DNA from: Bradyrhizobium sp. 1
GTDB lineage: Bacteria > Pseudomonadota > Alphaproteobacteria > Rhizobiales > Xanthobacteraceae
NCBI RefSeq assembly: GCF_023073315.1
Contig: NZ_JADPJH010000026.1
Span: 31,077-95,076 of the forward strand
Direction of reading: 5' to 3'
Length of the DNA stretch: 64,000 nucleotides
Shown: in pieces, positions 17,389 to 26,603 of the stretch
Layout: every line of letters begins with the position of its first letter
Numbering within the stretch: the first letter of the stretch is position 1
Notes under the pieces: model-generated
Told to the model about the DNA's origin: nothing
The model's database searches: none
The model's input: only the letters and a program-made list of their open reading frames with translations
Position numbers and translations under genes: made by a program

Positions 17389-18957
17389 ATTTCGGACGGC
17401 AATCAGGATTCCGATGAAGGTCGCGGCGATGATCCAGAGCGCGACGGTGCGCCAGCGGTTCTTGCGGCCCTCGCTGCGGCCCATCGCCGCGATGCTCTCC
17501 GGCGACAGGCGAATGCCCTCCCGTGTCATGGTCTCGAGCTGCTCGAGCACCGCGACCGAGCGCTGCGCAATATCCGGCAGGCGCATCAGCACGCGGGCGA
17601 GGTCGCCGCCGCCGGCCAGTGCGCCCTGCACCCGGCCGATCGGGCCGAGATTGCGCTCGATCCATTCGCGCACCACGGGGTCGGCAACCTTCCAGATGTC
17701 GAGCCTGGGATCGAAGCCGCGCGCCACGCCCTCGACCACCACCATGGTCTTCTGCAGCAGGATCAGCTCCGGACGCGTGGTCATGTCGAACAGGCCGGTG
17801 ACCTCGAGCAGCAGCGTCAAGAGCCGCGCCATCGAGATCTCTTCGGCCGTGCGGTTGTGGATGGGCTCGCCGATCGCGCGGATCGCTTGCGCGAAATTCT
17901 CGACCGAATGATGCGCGGGCACATAGCCCGCCTCGAAATGCACCTCCGCGACGCGGCGATAATCGCGGGTGATGAAGCCGAGCAGGATTTCGGCGAGGAA
18001 GCGCCGCTCCTTCATGCCGAGCCGGCCCATGATGCCGAAATCGACCGCGACGAGTCGGCCGGCATCGTCCAGGAACAGATTGCCCGGGTGCATGTCGGCA
18101 TGGAAGAAGCCGTCGCGCAGCGCGTGGCGCAGAAAGCTCTGGATCACCTTGCGGCCGAGATCGGGCAAATCGACCTGCGACTCTGCGAGCCGCTTGTGAT
18201 CGTTCAGCGCGATGCCGTCGATCCATTCCATCGTCAGCACGTTATGTGTGGTGCGGTCCCAGTCGACGGTCGGCACGCGGAAGTCAGGATCGTCGCGCGT
18301 GTTCTCCGCCATCTCCGACAGCGCAGCAGCCTCCAGCCGCAGATCCATCTCCATCGCGACCGAGCGCGACATGGTGTTGATGACTTCGACGAGGCGCAGT
18401 CGGCGCGCCTCGGACGAGTAGGCCTCTGCCTTGTGCGCGACAAAGAAGAAATCGGAGAGATCGCGGCGGAAGCGCGAGGCGACGTTCGGCCTGAGCACCT
18501 TGACCGCGACCGCCTTGCGGATGCCGTCGTGCTCGACCTCGCCGCGATGCACCTGTGCGATCGAGGCGGCCGCGACCGGCGGACCAAGACTGGCGAACAC
18601 GTCCGTCAGCGGCCGATCCAGCGAGGTCGCGATCACGGCTTCCGCTTCGGTTTGCGAAAACGGCGGCAGGCGATCCTGGAGGCTTTCCAGATCACGCGCC
18701 ATCGCGACGCCGACGACATCGGGACGGGTCGCCAGAAACTGTCCGAGCTTGAGATAGGCCGGGCCCATCCGGGTCAACGCGCGCGACATCCGCGGCCCGT
18801 CCTTGGGGCCGCCTCGTTCGACGATGCGCGCGAGCTTCAGCGCGAGTTGCCCGGGCGGCGGCACCAGGCTCGGATCGACCGAGCCGAACACGCCCTCGCG
18901 GGCGAACACGAACGCGGCGCGGATCAGGCGCGAAATGTGGGTAATGGCAGAGATCAC
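17383..18957 (-). CDS. ubiB: UbiB-family ubiquinone biosynthesis kinase-like protein
   Basis: 524 residues of the ABC1/ADCK family, needed for ubiquinone synthesis. The KLGQ motif is near residue 70, the Ala-rich loop AAASIAQVHRGE near 150, then DMHPGNLFL and VAVDFGIMGRL as catalytic-loop equivalents. A C-terminal hydrophobic helix (ALWIIAATFIGILIAV) anchors it in the membrane. Its start overlaps the ubiE stop by 4 nt. It was once annotated as a 2-polyprenylphenol hydroxylase; the present view is an ATPase/kinase-like accessory factor. Confidence 0.95.
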   Translation of the reverse strand: MISAITHISRLIRAAFVFAREGVFGSVDPSLVPPPGQLALKLARIVERGGPKDGPRMSRALTRMGPAYLKLGQFLATRPDVVGVAMARDLESLQDRLPPFSQTEAEAVIATSLDRPLTDVFASLGPPVAAASIAQVHRGEVEHDGIRKAVAVKVLRPNVASRFRRDLSDFFFVAHKAEAYSSEARRLRLVEVINTMSRSVAMEMDLRLEAAALSEMAENTRDDPDFRVPTVDWDRTTHNVLTMEWIDGIALNDHKRLAESQVDLPDLGRKVIQSFLRHALRDGFFHADMHPGNLFLDDAGRLVAVDFGIMGRLGMKERRFLAEILLGFITRDYRRVAEVHFEAGYVPAHHSVENFAQAIRAIGEPIHNRTAEEISMARLLTLLLEVTGLFDMTTRPELILLQKTMVVVEGVARGFDPRLDIWKVADPVVREWIERNLGPIGRVQGALAGGGDLARVLMRLPDIAQRSVAVLEQLETMTREGIRLSPESIAAMGRSEGRKNRWRTVALWIIAATFIGILIAVRNL

Positions 18958-19715
18958 AAACGCCAGCCCGAATGCAGTGCGACGATGCCGCCGGACAATG
19001 TCTGCCAGCTGACGCGGGAAAAGCCGGCGTCGCGGATCATGTCTGCGAAGGCGTTCGGCTTCGGAAATTTGCGGATCGATTCGACCAGATATTGATAGGA
19101 CTCGGCGTCGCCGGTGACCATGCGGCCGAGCGGCGGGATCACCTTGAACGAGAACAAATCATAGATCCGGTCGAGCCCGGGCATCTCGACGGTGGAGAAT
19201 TCCAGGCAGAGAAAGCGGCTGCCGGGCTTGAGCACGCGATAGGCCTCGGCCAGCGCCTTGTCGATCTGGGGCACGTTGCGAATGCCGAAAGCGATCGTAT
19301 ATGCGTCAAAGCTGCGGTCGGCGAAGGCGAGCGCTTCGGCATTGCCTTCGACGAAATCGACCTGGGTCTCGAGATGGCGCTTCGCGGCGCGCTCGCGGCC
19401 GACGTCGAGCATCCCGGAATTGATGTCGCAGACCGTGGCGTGGAAGGCAGGGCCTGCGGCCTTGGCGGCGCGGAACGAGATGTCGCCGGTGCCGCCGGCA
19501 ACGTCGAGCAACGCGAAGGGACGGTCGCCCTTGGGCGGGTTGAGCGCGTTGATCATGATGTCCTTCCAGACCCGGTGCAGGCCTCCGGACATCAAATCGT
19601 TCATCAAATCATAGCGCGACGCCACGCTGTGAAACACATCGTTCACCAGCGTCTGCTTGTCCCCCAGGGGAACGTCTTTGAAGCCAAAATGCGTGGTTTC
19701 GCCCGGCCGATCCAT
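18954..19715 (-). CDS. ubiE: Ubiquinone/menaquinone C-methyltransferase UbiE
   Basis: 253 residues, class I SAM methyltransferase. The start region FGFKDVPLGDKQTLVNDVF and SVASRYDLMNDLMSGGLHR are typical of UbiE, and the SAM site is LLDVAGGTGDIS. It methylates the benzoquinol ring of the quinone precursor. It heads the ubiE-ubiB-coaBC-dut run and is divergent from mutM over an 81-nt spacer that should hold both promoters. Confidence 0.96.
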   Translation of the reverse strand: MDRPGETTHFGFKDVPLGDKQTLVNDVFHSVASRYDLMNDLMSGGLHRVWKDIMINALNPPKGDRPFALLDVAGGTGDISFRAAKAAGPAFHATVCDINSGMLDVGRERAAKRHLETQVDFVEGNAEALAFADRSFDAYTIAFGIRNVPQIDKALAEAYRVLKPGSRFLCLEFSTVEMPGLDRIYDLFSFKVIPPLGRMVTGDAESYQYLVESIRKFPKPNAFADMIRDAGFSRVSWQTLSGGIVALHSGWRL

Positions 19716-19796
19716 TACTCTACTCCACGACGCGGACCATAGCCTGCCCGCCGCAATGGCGCTATCACACCGCCCTCATAAGGTGAATGCCTGACC

Positions 19797-20678
19797 ATGC
19801 CGGAATTGCCCGAAGTCGAGACCGTCCGCCGCGGCCTTCAGCCGGTCATGGAGGGTGCGAAAATCCTCGTCGCGGAGGCCCGCAGGCCCGATCTGCGCTT
19901 TCCGTTCCAGCCGGATTTCGTGGCCCGGCTCCAGGGCCAGGTCGTCACCGGGCTCGGCCGCCGTGCAAAATATCTCATGGCCGATCTCGCCTCCGGCGAC
20001 GTGCTGCTGATGCATCTGGGCATGTCGGGCTCGTTCCGCGTCATCAAGCCGGACAACGATGCTCAGCCGGGCGAGTTTCACTATCCGAAGGCCAAGGACT
20101 CCGCGCACGACCACGTGCTGTTTCGGATGTCCTCGGGCGCCGACATCGTGTTCAACGATCCGCGCCGCTTCGGTTACATGAAAGTGATCGCGCGCAATGC
20201 GCTTGAGGATGAGCCGCTGCTGCGCGATCTCGGCCCCGAGCCGCTCGGCAATGAGTTCGACGCGGCGATGCTGGCGCGGTCCTGCCAAGACAAGACCACC
20301 AGCCTGAAGGCCGCGCTGCTCGACCAGCGCGTGGTCGCGGGCCTCGGCAATATCTATGTCTGCGAAGCCCTGCACCGCTCGCATTTGTCGCCGCGCCGGA
20401 TCGCCGCGACGCTGTCGACCAAAAAGAGTGAGCCGACGGATCATGCCAAGAGATTGGTCGGTGCGATCCACACCGTGCTGAACGACGCCATCAAGGCCGG
20501 TGGCTCCAGCTTGCGCGACCATCGCCAGACCTCGGGCGAACTCGGCTATTTCCAGCATTCGTTCAAGGTCTACGGTCGCGAAGGCGAGACCTGCAAGACG
20601 CCGCGCTGCGGCGGCATCGTGAAGCGTTTTACGCAGAACGGCCGGTCCACCTTCTGGTGTCAGAAATGTCAGAAATAG
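19797..20678 (+). CDS. mutM: Formamidopyrimidine-DNA glycosylase
   Basis: 293 residues. It begins PELPEVETVRRGL, with the catalytic Pro2 after Met removal and Glu3. The helix-two-turn-helix region and LDQRVVAGLGNIYVCEAL are present, and the C-terminal zinc finger keeps its four cysteines (CKTPRCGG ... FWCQKC). The enzyme removes oxidised purines such as 8-oxoguanine and cleaves the abasic site. Confidence 0.97.
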   Translation: MPELPEVETVRRGLQPVMEGAKILVAEARRPDLRFPFQPDFVARLQGQVVTGLGRRAKYLMADLASGDVLLMHLGMSGSFRVIKPDNDAQPGEFHYPKAKDSAHDHVLFRMSSGADIVFNDPRRFGYMKVIARNALEDEPLLRDLGPEPLGNEFDAAMLARSCQDKTTSLKAALLDQRVVAGLGNIYVCEALHRSHLSPRRIAATLSTKKSEPTDHAKRLVGAIHTVLNDAIKAGGSSLRDHRQTSGELGYFQHSFKVYGREGETCKTPRCGGIVKRFTQNGRSTFWCQKCQK

Positions 20679-20683
20679 CAGGC

Positions 20684-21259
20684 ATGCCGACGCCACTGCT
20701 TGAAACGGAACGGCTGATCCTGCGTCCGCTGGCGCTATCCGATGTGCCGGCGATCCAGCGGCATTTCGACAATTGGAACATCATCCGGCATCTCTCCACC
20801 ATCGTGCCCTGGCCGTACCCGCCAGATGGTGCGGAGAGTTTCGTCAGGATGCAGCTCGACAAGATATCAGTCGGCGAGGACATCCATCTCTGGGTGCTGG
20901 TGTTGAAGGGCGGTGACGGCGAGGCGATCGGAAACATTCATCTCCGCCCCCGTGCCGAAGGCCTGAAAGGCAATCGCGGCTTCTGGCTGGCCGAGCCTTA
21001 CTGGCGGCGCGGATTGATGACGGAAGCGATCACCGCCGTGAATGACTTCGCGTTCCTCACGCTCGGCCTCGATCATTTCTACGTCTGCAACGCCGCCACC
21101 AACGAAGCCTCGCGCAGAGTGAAACAGAAGACCGGCGCGGAGTTCGTCGAATTCATCGAGCTCGCCCATCACGGCGGGCAGTCCAAGGCCGAGAAATGGA
21201 TCGTGCGGCGTGAAGCCTGGCTGCGCGGCAGGTCGGTGGCCAAATCCGGCGAGATTTGA
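20684..21259 (+). CDS. GNAT-family N-acetyltransferase, RimJ-like
   Basis: About 191 residues starting MPTPLLETERLILRPL, the usual opening of RimJ/RimL-like acetyltransferases. NIHLRPRAEGLKGNRGFWLA and RRGLMTEAITAVNDFAF form the acetyl-CoA-binding core. An in-frame ATG at 20666 and a GTG at 20657 would overlap the mutM stop; neither has a strong ribosome site, so the start is not certain. It may be co-transcribed with mutM. The substrate is unknown. Confidence 0.82.
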   Translation: MPTPLLETERLILRPLALSDVPAIQRHFDNWNIIRHLSTIVPWPYPPDGAESFVRMQLDKISVGEDIHLWVLVLKGGDGEAIGNIHLRPRAEGLKGNRGFWLAEPYWRRGLMTEAITAVNDFAFLTLGLDHFYVCNAATNEASRRVKQKTGAEFVEFIELAHHGGQSKAEKWIVRREAWLRGRSVAKSGEI

Positions 21260-21405
21260 CCTGGCCGAAAGCGTTTTCGCCAGACGGCCGTTTCGCCCGA
21301 TGAGTCAAATACCTGCGCGCCTTCGCCGAGGTGATTCGGCTGGAAGCGGTTCTACTGTGCATGGGGTTGTTTTCGACATTTTTGTTCGAGGGCACCTGCC
21401 ATCGC

Positions 21406-21457
21406 ACAAAAAACGCGAAGCGAAGCAATCCGGCCGGGCTGGTGGCCGGATTGCTTC
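21406..21457 (-). terminator. Intrinsic terminator of the ParA-family gene
   Basis: A perfect 14-bp stem (GAAGCAATCCGGCC / GGCCGGATTGCTTC, 21422-21457) with an 8-nt loop, followed on the minus strand by a TTTTTT run at 21406-21411. It suits the ParA gene that ends at 21520, and its stem could also act at the 3' end of the convergent acetyltransferase mRNA. Confidence 0.8.
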
Positions 21458-21519
21458 GTCGCTTGGGCTCATTCACCGGATAGCGAAGAGCCCGTCTGGC
21501 GCCTGAGCGATTGCCCCGC

Positions 21520-22257
21520 TCAGGACGCCAGTGTTTCGTCTGCCGCAAGCTCGGTGGCGGCATGGACCATGCCGTTCGCGGCCGAGATGACCTGGTCGAT
21601 CAGGACATTGGTCGTGGCTTCGAGCTCGAGACGGGTCTCGATCCAGCGCCAGAGGCCGCGGATCTCGTCTGCAGATTTGCCGTTCGGCGCGAATTCGCTG
21701 ACGGCGAGGCCGCTGGCGAGCGAGTCCTGGTGGTCGTTGCGCATCACGATCAGCGGGCGTGCGAGCACCTCGGCGAGATCGAGCGCGGCTTCCTCGGCGA
21801 GCGTGTTGGCCGCGTTGTCGATACGCTGGCCGCGGATCGGCGTCTGGTTCAGCACGAAGCTGTAGGGCCGCTTCCAGGCGCGCGCGACGCTCAGCGTCGA
21901 GACGGTCGCCTCGATGTCGGCGACGCTCGGGCGGGCCGGGATCAGGCAGAGGTCGGAATGGCGGATCGCGGCGGTGGTGGCGGCGCTGAGGCCGGCCGCG
22001 GTGTCGACGATCGCGAGCTGGAGGCCGCTGTCGGCCAGCATCTTCAGGCGCGGCTCGATATCGGCGGCGTGATAGATCGGCTCGACGACGAGGTCGTCAT
22101 TGTTGCGGCGGCGCTGCCAGTTGGACAGGGTGCCCTGCGGATCGGTCTCGATCAGGCGGACGGTGAAGCCGGCCTGCTTGGCAGCCAGCGCGAGGCCGAT
22201 GGCGAGCGTGCTCTTGCCACTGCCGCCCTTTTGGGTGGCCAGTACGATCGTGTGCAT
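21520..22257 (-). CDS. Orphan ParA/Soj-family ATPase
   Basis: 245 residues. The deviant Walker A motif QKGGSGKST at 9-17 and ETDPQGTLSNW (Walker A') mark the ParA/MinD class; AIVDTAAGLS is Walker B. Such ATPases position DNA or protein cargo on the nucleoid or membrane. No parB, minE or partition site lies nearby, so the cargo is unknown. The start ATG at 22257 is chosen because the frame continues upstream into GGT-antisense sequence without domain content. Confidence 0.88.
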   Translation of the reverse strand: MHTIVLATQKGGSGKSTLAIGLALAAKQAGFTVRLIETDPQGTLSNWQRRRNNDDLVVEPIYHAADIEPRLKMLADSGLQLAIVDTAAGLSAATTAAIRHSDLCLIPARPSVADIEATVSTLSVARAWKRPYSFVLNQTPIRGQRIDNAANTLAEEAALDLAEVLARPLIVMRNDHQDSLASGLAVSEFAPNGKSADEIRGLWRWIETRLELEATTNVLIDQVISAANGMVHAATELAADETLAS

Positions 22258-22500
22258 TTGAAGATCAATCCTTTGGAGTGCTTGGGTCTCGGGATAACGC
22301 CACGCGAACGTGCATCGCTTCTCGATGCTGAGCTCTTCTCGCTCAGGACCTGCCCTGCCCGATCCAAAGGGGACCGCGGATGTCCGAATCAACAGGTAAG
22401 ATGATGGCAGAATCGGGAATGCCAGCCAATCCGTACCAACACTGGACCCGTCATCGCGCGCATGATGTGCTCGCCGCCGTGCATTGGAAAGGCAGGCGGC

Positions 22501-24180
22501 ATGAGCGGAAACTGGCGCGACCGGACGGCGACGAGCTTTGATTGCCAGAAGATGCCGGCGGTCTCGAGCCGCGGCATGGTCGTCAGCAATCACCCATTGG
22601 CCTCCAGCGCCGGCGCCGAGATGCTGGCGGCCGGTGGCAACGCCATCGATGCTGCGATCGCGACCCTGTTCACGCTGACCGTGGTCGAACCGATGATGGT
22701 CGGCATCATCGGCGGCGGTATGGCGCACATCCGCCTCGCCGACGGCAGCCACCGCTTCATCGACGGCCAGAGCGCAGCGCCTGCAGCGGTGCGCGACACC
22801 ACCTACACGTCGAAGCCGGGCTCGGCCCATGACGTGTTCGACACCGTCGGCAACGAGAATCTCAACGGGGCGAAGGCCGTCGCCACGCCGGGCTCGCTGA
22901 AAGCCTGGTGCGAGACGCTGCGCCGGTTTGGCACCATGTCGCTCGCCGATGTCATGCAGCCCGCGATCAAGCACGCCGTACGCGGATATGCGGCGACGCC
23001 TTATTTGCACGAATGCATCAGCGAGAGCGCCGCCGAGATGCGCAAGGACAAGCCGATCGCGGCGATCTATCTGCCCAACGGCGAGCCGCTCAAGGTCGGC
23101 GAGCGCGTGGTGCAATCAGAATATGCCGAGACGCTCCGCTACATCGCAGACCACGGCGAGCAGGCGCTCTATGAGGGGCCGCTCGGCGACATCCTCGCCG
23201 ACTACATGGAGAAGACCGGCGGCTTCATCCGCCGCAACGATCTCGCCAGTTACAAGACCGTCGAGCGCCAGCCGATCCGCGCCGACTATCGCGGCTGGAC
23301 CATCTTCGGCCCGCCGCCGCCTGCGGCGTCCGGCGTGCATATCGCGCAGATGCTGAACATTCTTGAGGGCTACGACATCGGCGGCCTCGGCTTCGGCACG
23401 CCTGAGACCATTCACTATCTCGCCGAAGTCCTGAAGATCGCGTTCGCCGATCGCGCCGCCGCCAGCGGCGATCCCGACTATGTCGGCGTGCCCGTGGAGA
23501 AGCTGACCTCGAAGGCCTATGCCGAGGAGCGCCGCCGCGCGATTGATCCGGCACGGGCGCAAGCCTGGAGCGCTGGCGTCACGCAGCTCGAAAGCGCACA
23601 CACCACGCACATGACGGCGGCGGATGCTTTTGGAAACGTGGTCGCGACCACGCAGACCATCAACAATCTGTTCGGCGCCAAGATCATGATCCCGGGTCTC
23701 GGGGCCATCGCCAACAACTACATGAACCTGTTCGATCCGCGCCCCGGCCATGCGCTGTCGCTGGCGCCGGGCAAGCGCGTGACGACCTCGATGTCGCCGA
23801 TGATGGCGCTCAACGGCGGCAAATTGCGCTATGCACTCGGCCTGCCCGGGGGCAAGCGCATCTTCCCGAGCGCGATGCAGGCGCTGGTCAATCTGATCGA
23901 CCACGGCATGAGCCTGCAGGAAGCGGTCGAGGCGCCGCGGGTCTGGACCGAGGGCAACGCGCTCGAGGTCGAGCAGAAGGTGCCGGAGGGCGTGCGTTTG
24001 AGGCTCGCGGAGCTCGGCCACAAGGTTCAGCCCGTCGCGACAGTCGCCGGCGGCATCAACGGCATCGCCTTCCACGACGACGGCACCATGACCGGCGCGG
24101 CCTGCTGGCGCGCGGATGGCACGCCGGTCGGGATTTCGGGTGGGCTTGCGAAGAGCGGGATCAGGTTCAGGCTGAGCTAG
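22501..24180 (+). CDS. ggt: Gamma-glutamyltransferase family protein
   Basis: About 559 residues. VSNHPLASSAGAEMLAAGGNA and GIIGGGMAHIRL open the large-subunit fold. The autoprocessing site is HTTHMTAADAFGN, in which the Thr before His is the new N-terminal nucleophile after cleavage, and LGLPGGKRIFPS forms part of the small subunit. The family cleaves gamma-glutamyl amides such as glutathione. No signal peptide is visible from the start MSGNWRDR, so the enzyme is probably cytoplasmic, unlike periplasmic GGT. An earlier ATG at 22462 is possible. Confidence 0.9.
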   Translation: MSGNWRDRTATSFDCQKMPAVSSRGMVVSNHPLASSAGAEMLAAGGNAIDAAIATLFTLTVVEPMMVGIIGGGMAHIRLADGSHRFIDGQSAAPAAVRDTTYTSKPGSAHDVFDTVGNENLNGAKAVATPGSLKAWCETLRRFGTMSLADVMQPAIKHAVRGYAATPYLHECISESAAEMRKDKPIAAIYLPNGEPLKVGERVVQSEYAETLRYIADHGEQALYEGPLGDILADYMEKTGGFIRRNDLASYKTVERQPIRADYRGWTIFGPPPPAASGVHIAQMLNILEGYDIGGLGFGTPETIHYLAEVLKIAFADRAAASGDPDYVGVPVEKLTSKAYAEERRRAIDPARAQAWSAGVTQLESAHTTHMTAADAFGNVVATTQTINNLFGAKIMIPGLGAIANNYMNLFDPRPGHALSLAPGKRVTTSMSPMMALNGGKLRYALGLPGGKRIFPSAMQALVNLIDHGMSLQEAVEAPRVWTEGNALEVEQKVPEGVRLRLAELGHKVQPVATVAGGINGIAFHDDGTMTGAACWRADGTPVGISGGLAKSGIRFRLS

Positions 24181-24323
24181 CTCTCGTGCCCCGGACGCAG
24201 CGCAGCGCGAAGCGGTGCGCTGCTGAGCCGGGGCCCAGAATTCCTCGCACGGAGTTTGGAGACATGGGTCCCGGTTCAGCGGCGCGGCATTTCATGCCGC
24301 ACCGCGCCCGGGACACGAGAATT
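24181..24323. repeat. Nested palindromic intergenic repeat, copy C
   Basis: Occupies the gap between ggt and the convergent protease-like gene. It opens CTCTCGTGCCCCGG and closes CCCGGGACACGAGA. The inner hairpin GCGGCAT-TTC-ATGCCGC is at 24284-24300. It is the closest relative of copy B at 9796-9935, including shared internal blocks such as GAGCCGGGGCCCA. Confidence 0.8.
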
Positions 24324-24340
24324 GTGGTTTGGCGCTCGAC

Positions 24341-25699
24341 CTACTTCCGCACGCAGATCACACGCACGACGGCCGCCTTCGCGTCTGCCGATGTGCCGTT
24401 CGCCGTGACCGCATTCGCCTTCAAGAAATCACGCACCGTCTCGGCGGAGACCATCACCGCCTGTGACGCCAGTACCGATGTCGCGGGACCCGCGACCATC
24501 GCCGGCTTCAACAGCGCGACGCCGGCGAACTTACCGTCGCCGTCAATCGCGGGGCCGCCGGAGAATCCGACCGCGGGTGGTGGAGACAGCGCCGAATCGC
24601 TGCTCGTGACCGGTGCCAGCGCGCCCTTGAGGCTCGACACGCCGGCCGCGCCACCCTGGCTCTGCGGATCGGCGATACCGATGACATCGACGCTCGTCTT
24701 CGCTGCGCCGCCGGCAAGGCTGAGCGGCTTCAGGCCGCGCGCGCCGTAGATATGCAGCAGCGCAAGATCGTGCTCCTTGTCCTCGGCGAGGCGGTCGGCG
24801 CTGCCATAGCCGGCGATCGTGATCGCAATGCAGCTGTCGGTGACGAGGCGGTCGGTGACGATCGCGCCGTCGTCGCTGACGACGATGCCCGTGCCGTATT
24901 CCACCGTTTTCCGCGGCGCTGGTCCGGCCTGCGGTCCCGTCGGAAACGCATTGAAGGCGCTCGACATCGCGATCACGACCGGCTCGACCGTGTTCTCGGT
25001 GGCCTGGTCGTAGAGGATCGTCATGATGCGGACTTCGTCACCCTTGAACGTGCCGCGCACATAGAATTTCTTGAGACCCTGTAGTCCCGACAGCACGAAG
25101 AAGTCGGGCTTCACCACGGTGTAGTCGACCTTGCGAGCCGGCTCCTTCTTCTCCGCTTCCGCAAGCTTCGCGGTGGTCGGGCCCGCCTCCTTGCGGCGGC
25201 TGAGCAGCACCTGCACTGTCCCGGTTGGCGAAGTCCATTTCGAGCCGTTGGCGTCGGTCGCCTGCTGCGGCACCAGTTTTGAGGGGATCCCGAGCCGCGC
25301 GCCGCTGGTCATCTCCGTCACGATCTTCCAGCCGACGCTGTCCTGCTTGCGCCGTGCGGTCTCGGCGAGCGCCGCGCGCTCCTGCGGATTGAGCACGCCG
25401 GTCGGCTTGCCGCCCTTGTTCTTCTGGTACTCCTTGATGGCATCGACCATGCGCGCGCTGACGTCGCCGGTGATCGCGCCGTTGTATTGCCCGACCCAGG
25501 CCAAATCAGACTGGAGCGCCAGCCGCTCGGCCTGCGCCATGCCGTCAGCCGTCTCCGACGGCGTTTGCAGGGCGGGCGGCTTAATCGGAACGGTCTGGAC
25601 CACCTTCGGCTTGGTGCCGGGGATTTGTGGCGTCGTCATCTGGGCATTCGCGCCTGTGGCAGACGCAAACATCAGTGTTGCCGCAAGCATCGATCTCAT
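24341..25699 (-). CDS. Exported trypsin-fold protein lacking the catalytic histidine
   Basis: 452 residues from the ATG at 25699; a signal peptide ends at about ANA-Q. A peptidoglycan-binding-like helical region (around 60-115) precedes an HtrA-like domain from about 265. The Asp (KEHDLALL, Asp311) and nucleophile (GFSGGPA, Ser380) are kept, but the position of the catalytic His in the I-x-T-x-x-H-V motif reads IVTDRLV, with Leu285. This predicts loss of peptidase activity and a binding or scaffold role in the periplasm. The frame also allows an upstream start at 25762. Confidence 0.83.
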   Translation of the reverse strand: MRSMLAATLMFASATGANAQMTTPQIPGTKPKVVQTVPIKPPALQTPSETADGMAQAERLALQSDLAWVGQYNGAITGDVSARMVDAIKEYQKNKGGKPTGVLNPQERAALAETARRKQDSVGWKIVTEMTSGARLGIPSKLVPQQATDANGSKWTSPTGTVQVLLSRRKEAGPTTAKLAEAEKKEPARKVDYTVVKPDFFVLSGLQGLKKFYVRGTFKGDEVRIMTILYDQATENTVEPVVIAMSSAFNAFPTGPQAGPAPRKTVEYGTGIVVSDDGAIVTDRLVTDSCIAITIAGYGSADRLAEDKEHDLALLHIYGARGLKPLSLAGGAAKTSVDVIGIADPQSQGGAAGVSSLKGALAPVTSSDSALSPPPAVGFSGGPAIDGDGKFAGVALLKPAMVAGPATSVLASQAVMVSAETVRDFLKANAVTANGTSADAKAAVVRVICVRK

Positions 25700-25790
25700 G
25701 ACAAATCCAGCCAGCCCATTGAACGCAATGCCATTGAAGCACATCTCGTTGGTCGCGAACAATGTTGGGGTGGTTCAGGAGTAAGAGAAG

Positions 25791-26594
25791 GTGCTGAGCC
25801 CGGACGAACTCGAACGTTATGCCCGCCATATCGTGCTGCGCGATGTCGGTGGTCCCGGCCAGACTGCGCTGAAAAAGGCCTCCGTGCTGGTGATCGGCGC
25901 CGGCGGGCTCGGCGCGCCCGCGCTGATGTATCTCGCCGCTGCCGGTATCGGCACGCTCGGCGTGGTCGATGACGACGTCGTTTCGTTGTCAAATCTGCAG
26001 CGCCAGGTGATCCACACCACGCCCGACATCGGCCGGCACAAGGTCGAAAGCGCCGCCGAGCGGATCGCGGCGCTCAATCCGCATGTCCGGTTCGTCGGCC
26101 ACGCCACCTGGCTCAATGCCGACAATGCGCTGTCGCTGATTGGCGACTATGACCTCGTGCTCGACGGCTCCGACAATTTTTCGACGCGCTATCTGGCCTC
26201 GGACGCCTGCTTCTTTGCGAAGCGGCCGCTGATCACGGCGGCGCTCGGCACTTTTGACGGCTCGCTCACCACCATCCGCGCACATGAGACCAACGCCGAG
26301 GGCGTGTTCAATCCGACCTATCGCTGCCTGTTTCCGGAAGCGCCGCCGCCCGGCACGGTGCCGGCCTGCGCCGAGGCCGGCGTCATGGGCGCGCTCGCGG
26401 GCGTGATGGGCTCGATGATGGCGCTGGAGGCGATCCGCGAGATCGTCGGCTTCGGCGACGGCCTGGTCGGCCGCCTTCTGATGATCGATGCGCGCGCGAT
26501 GCGCTTCGAGACGCTGCGCTACGCCCGTGATCCCGCCAATCCGCTCAACGGCGATGGGCCTGTGATCACCGATCTCAGCGCCCATCGCACTTGA
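25791..26594 (+). CDS. MoeB/ThiF-family adenylyltransferase
   Basis: 267 residues, E1-like. VIGAGGLGAPALMYLAAAGI is the nucleotide site, DDDVVSLSNLQRQVIH the conserved Asp-Arg region, and PACAEAGVMGALAGVMGS the region near the catalytic part. It adenylates the C-terminus of a sulfur-carrier protein (MoaD or ThiS) for molybdopterin or thiamine synthesis. No carrier gene is adjacent. The start is a GTG preceded by an AGAGAAG ribosome site. The two CxxC zinc pairs of classic MoeB are not obvious. Confidence 0.88.
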   Translation: MLSPDELERYARHIVLRDVGGPGQTALKKASVLVIGAGGLGAPALMYLAAAGIGTLGVVDDDVVSLSNLQRQVIHTTPDIGRHKVESAAERIAALNPHVRFVGHATWLNADNALSLIGDYDLVLDGSDNFSTRYLASDACFFAKRPLITAALGTFDGSLTTIRAHETNAEGVFNPTYRCLFPEAPPPGTVPACAEAGVMGALAGVMGSMMALEAIREIVGFGDGLVGRLLMIDARAMRFETLRYARDPANPLNGDGPVITDLSAHRT

Positions 26595-26603
26595 TTGTAA
26601 CAG

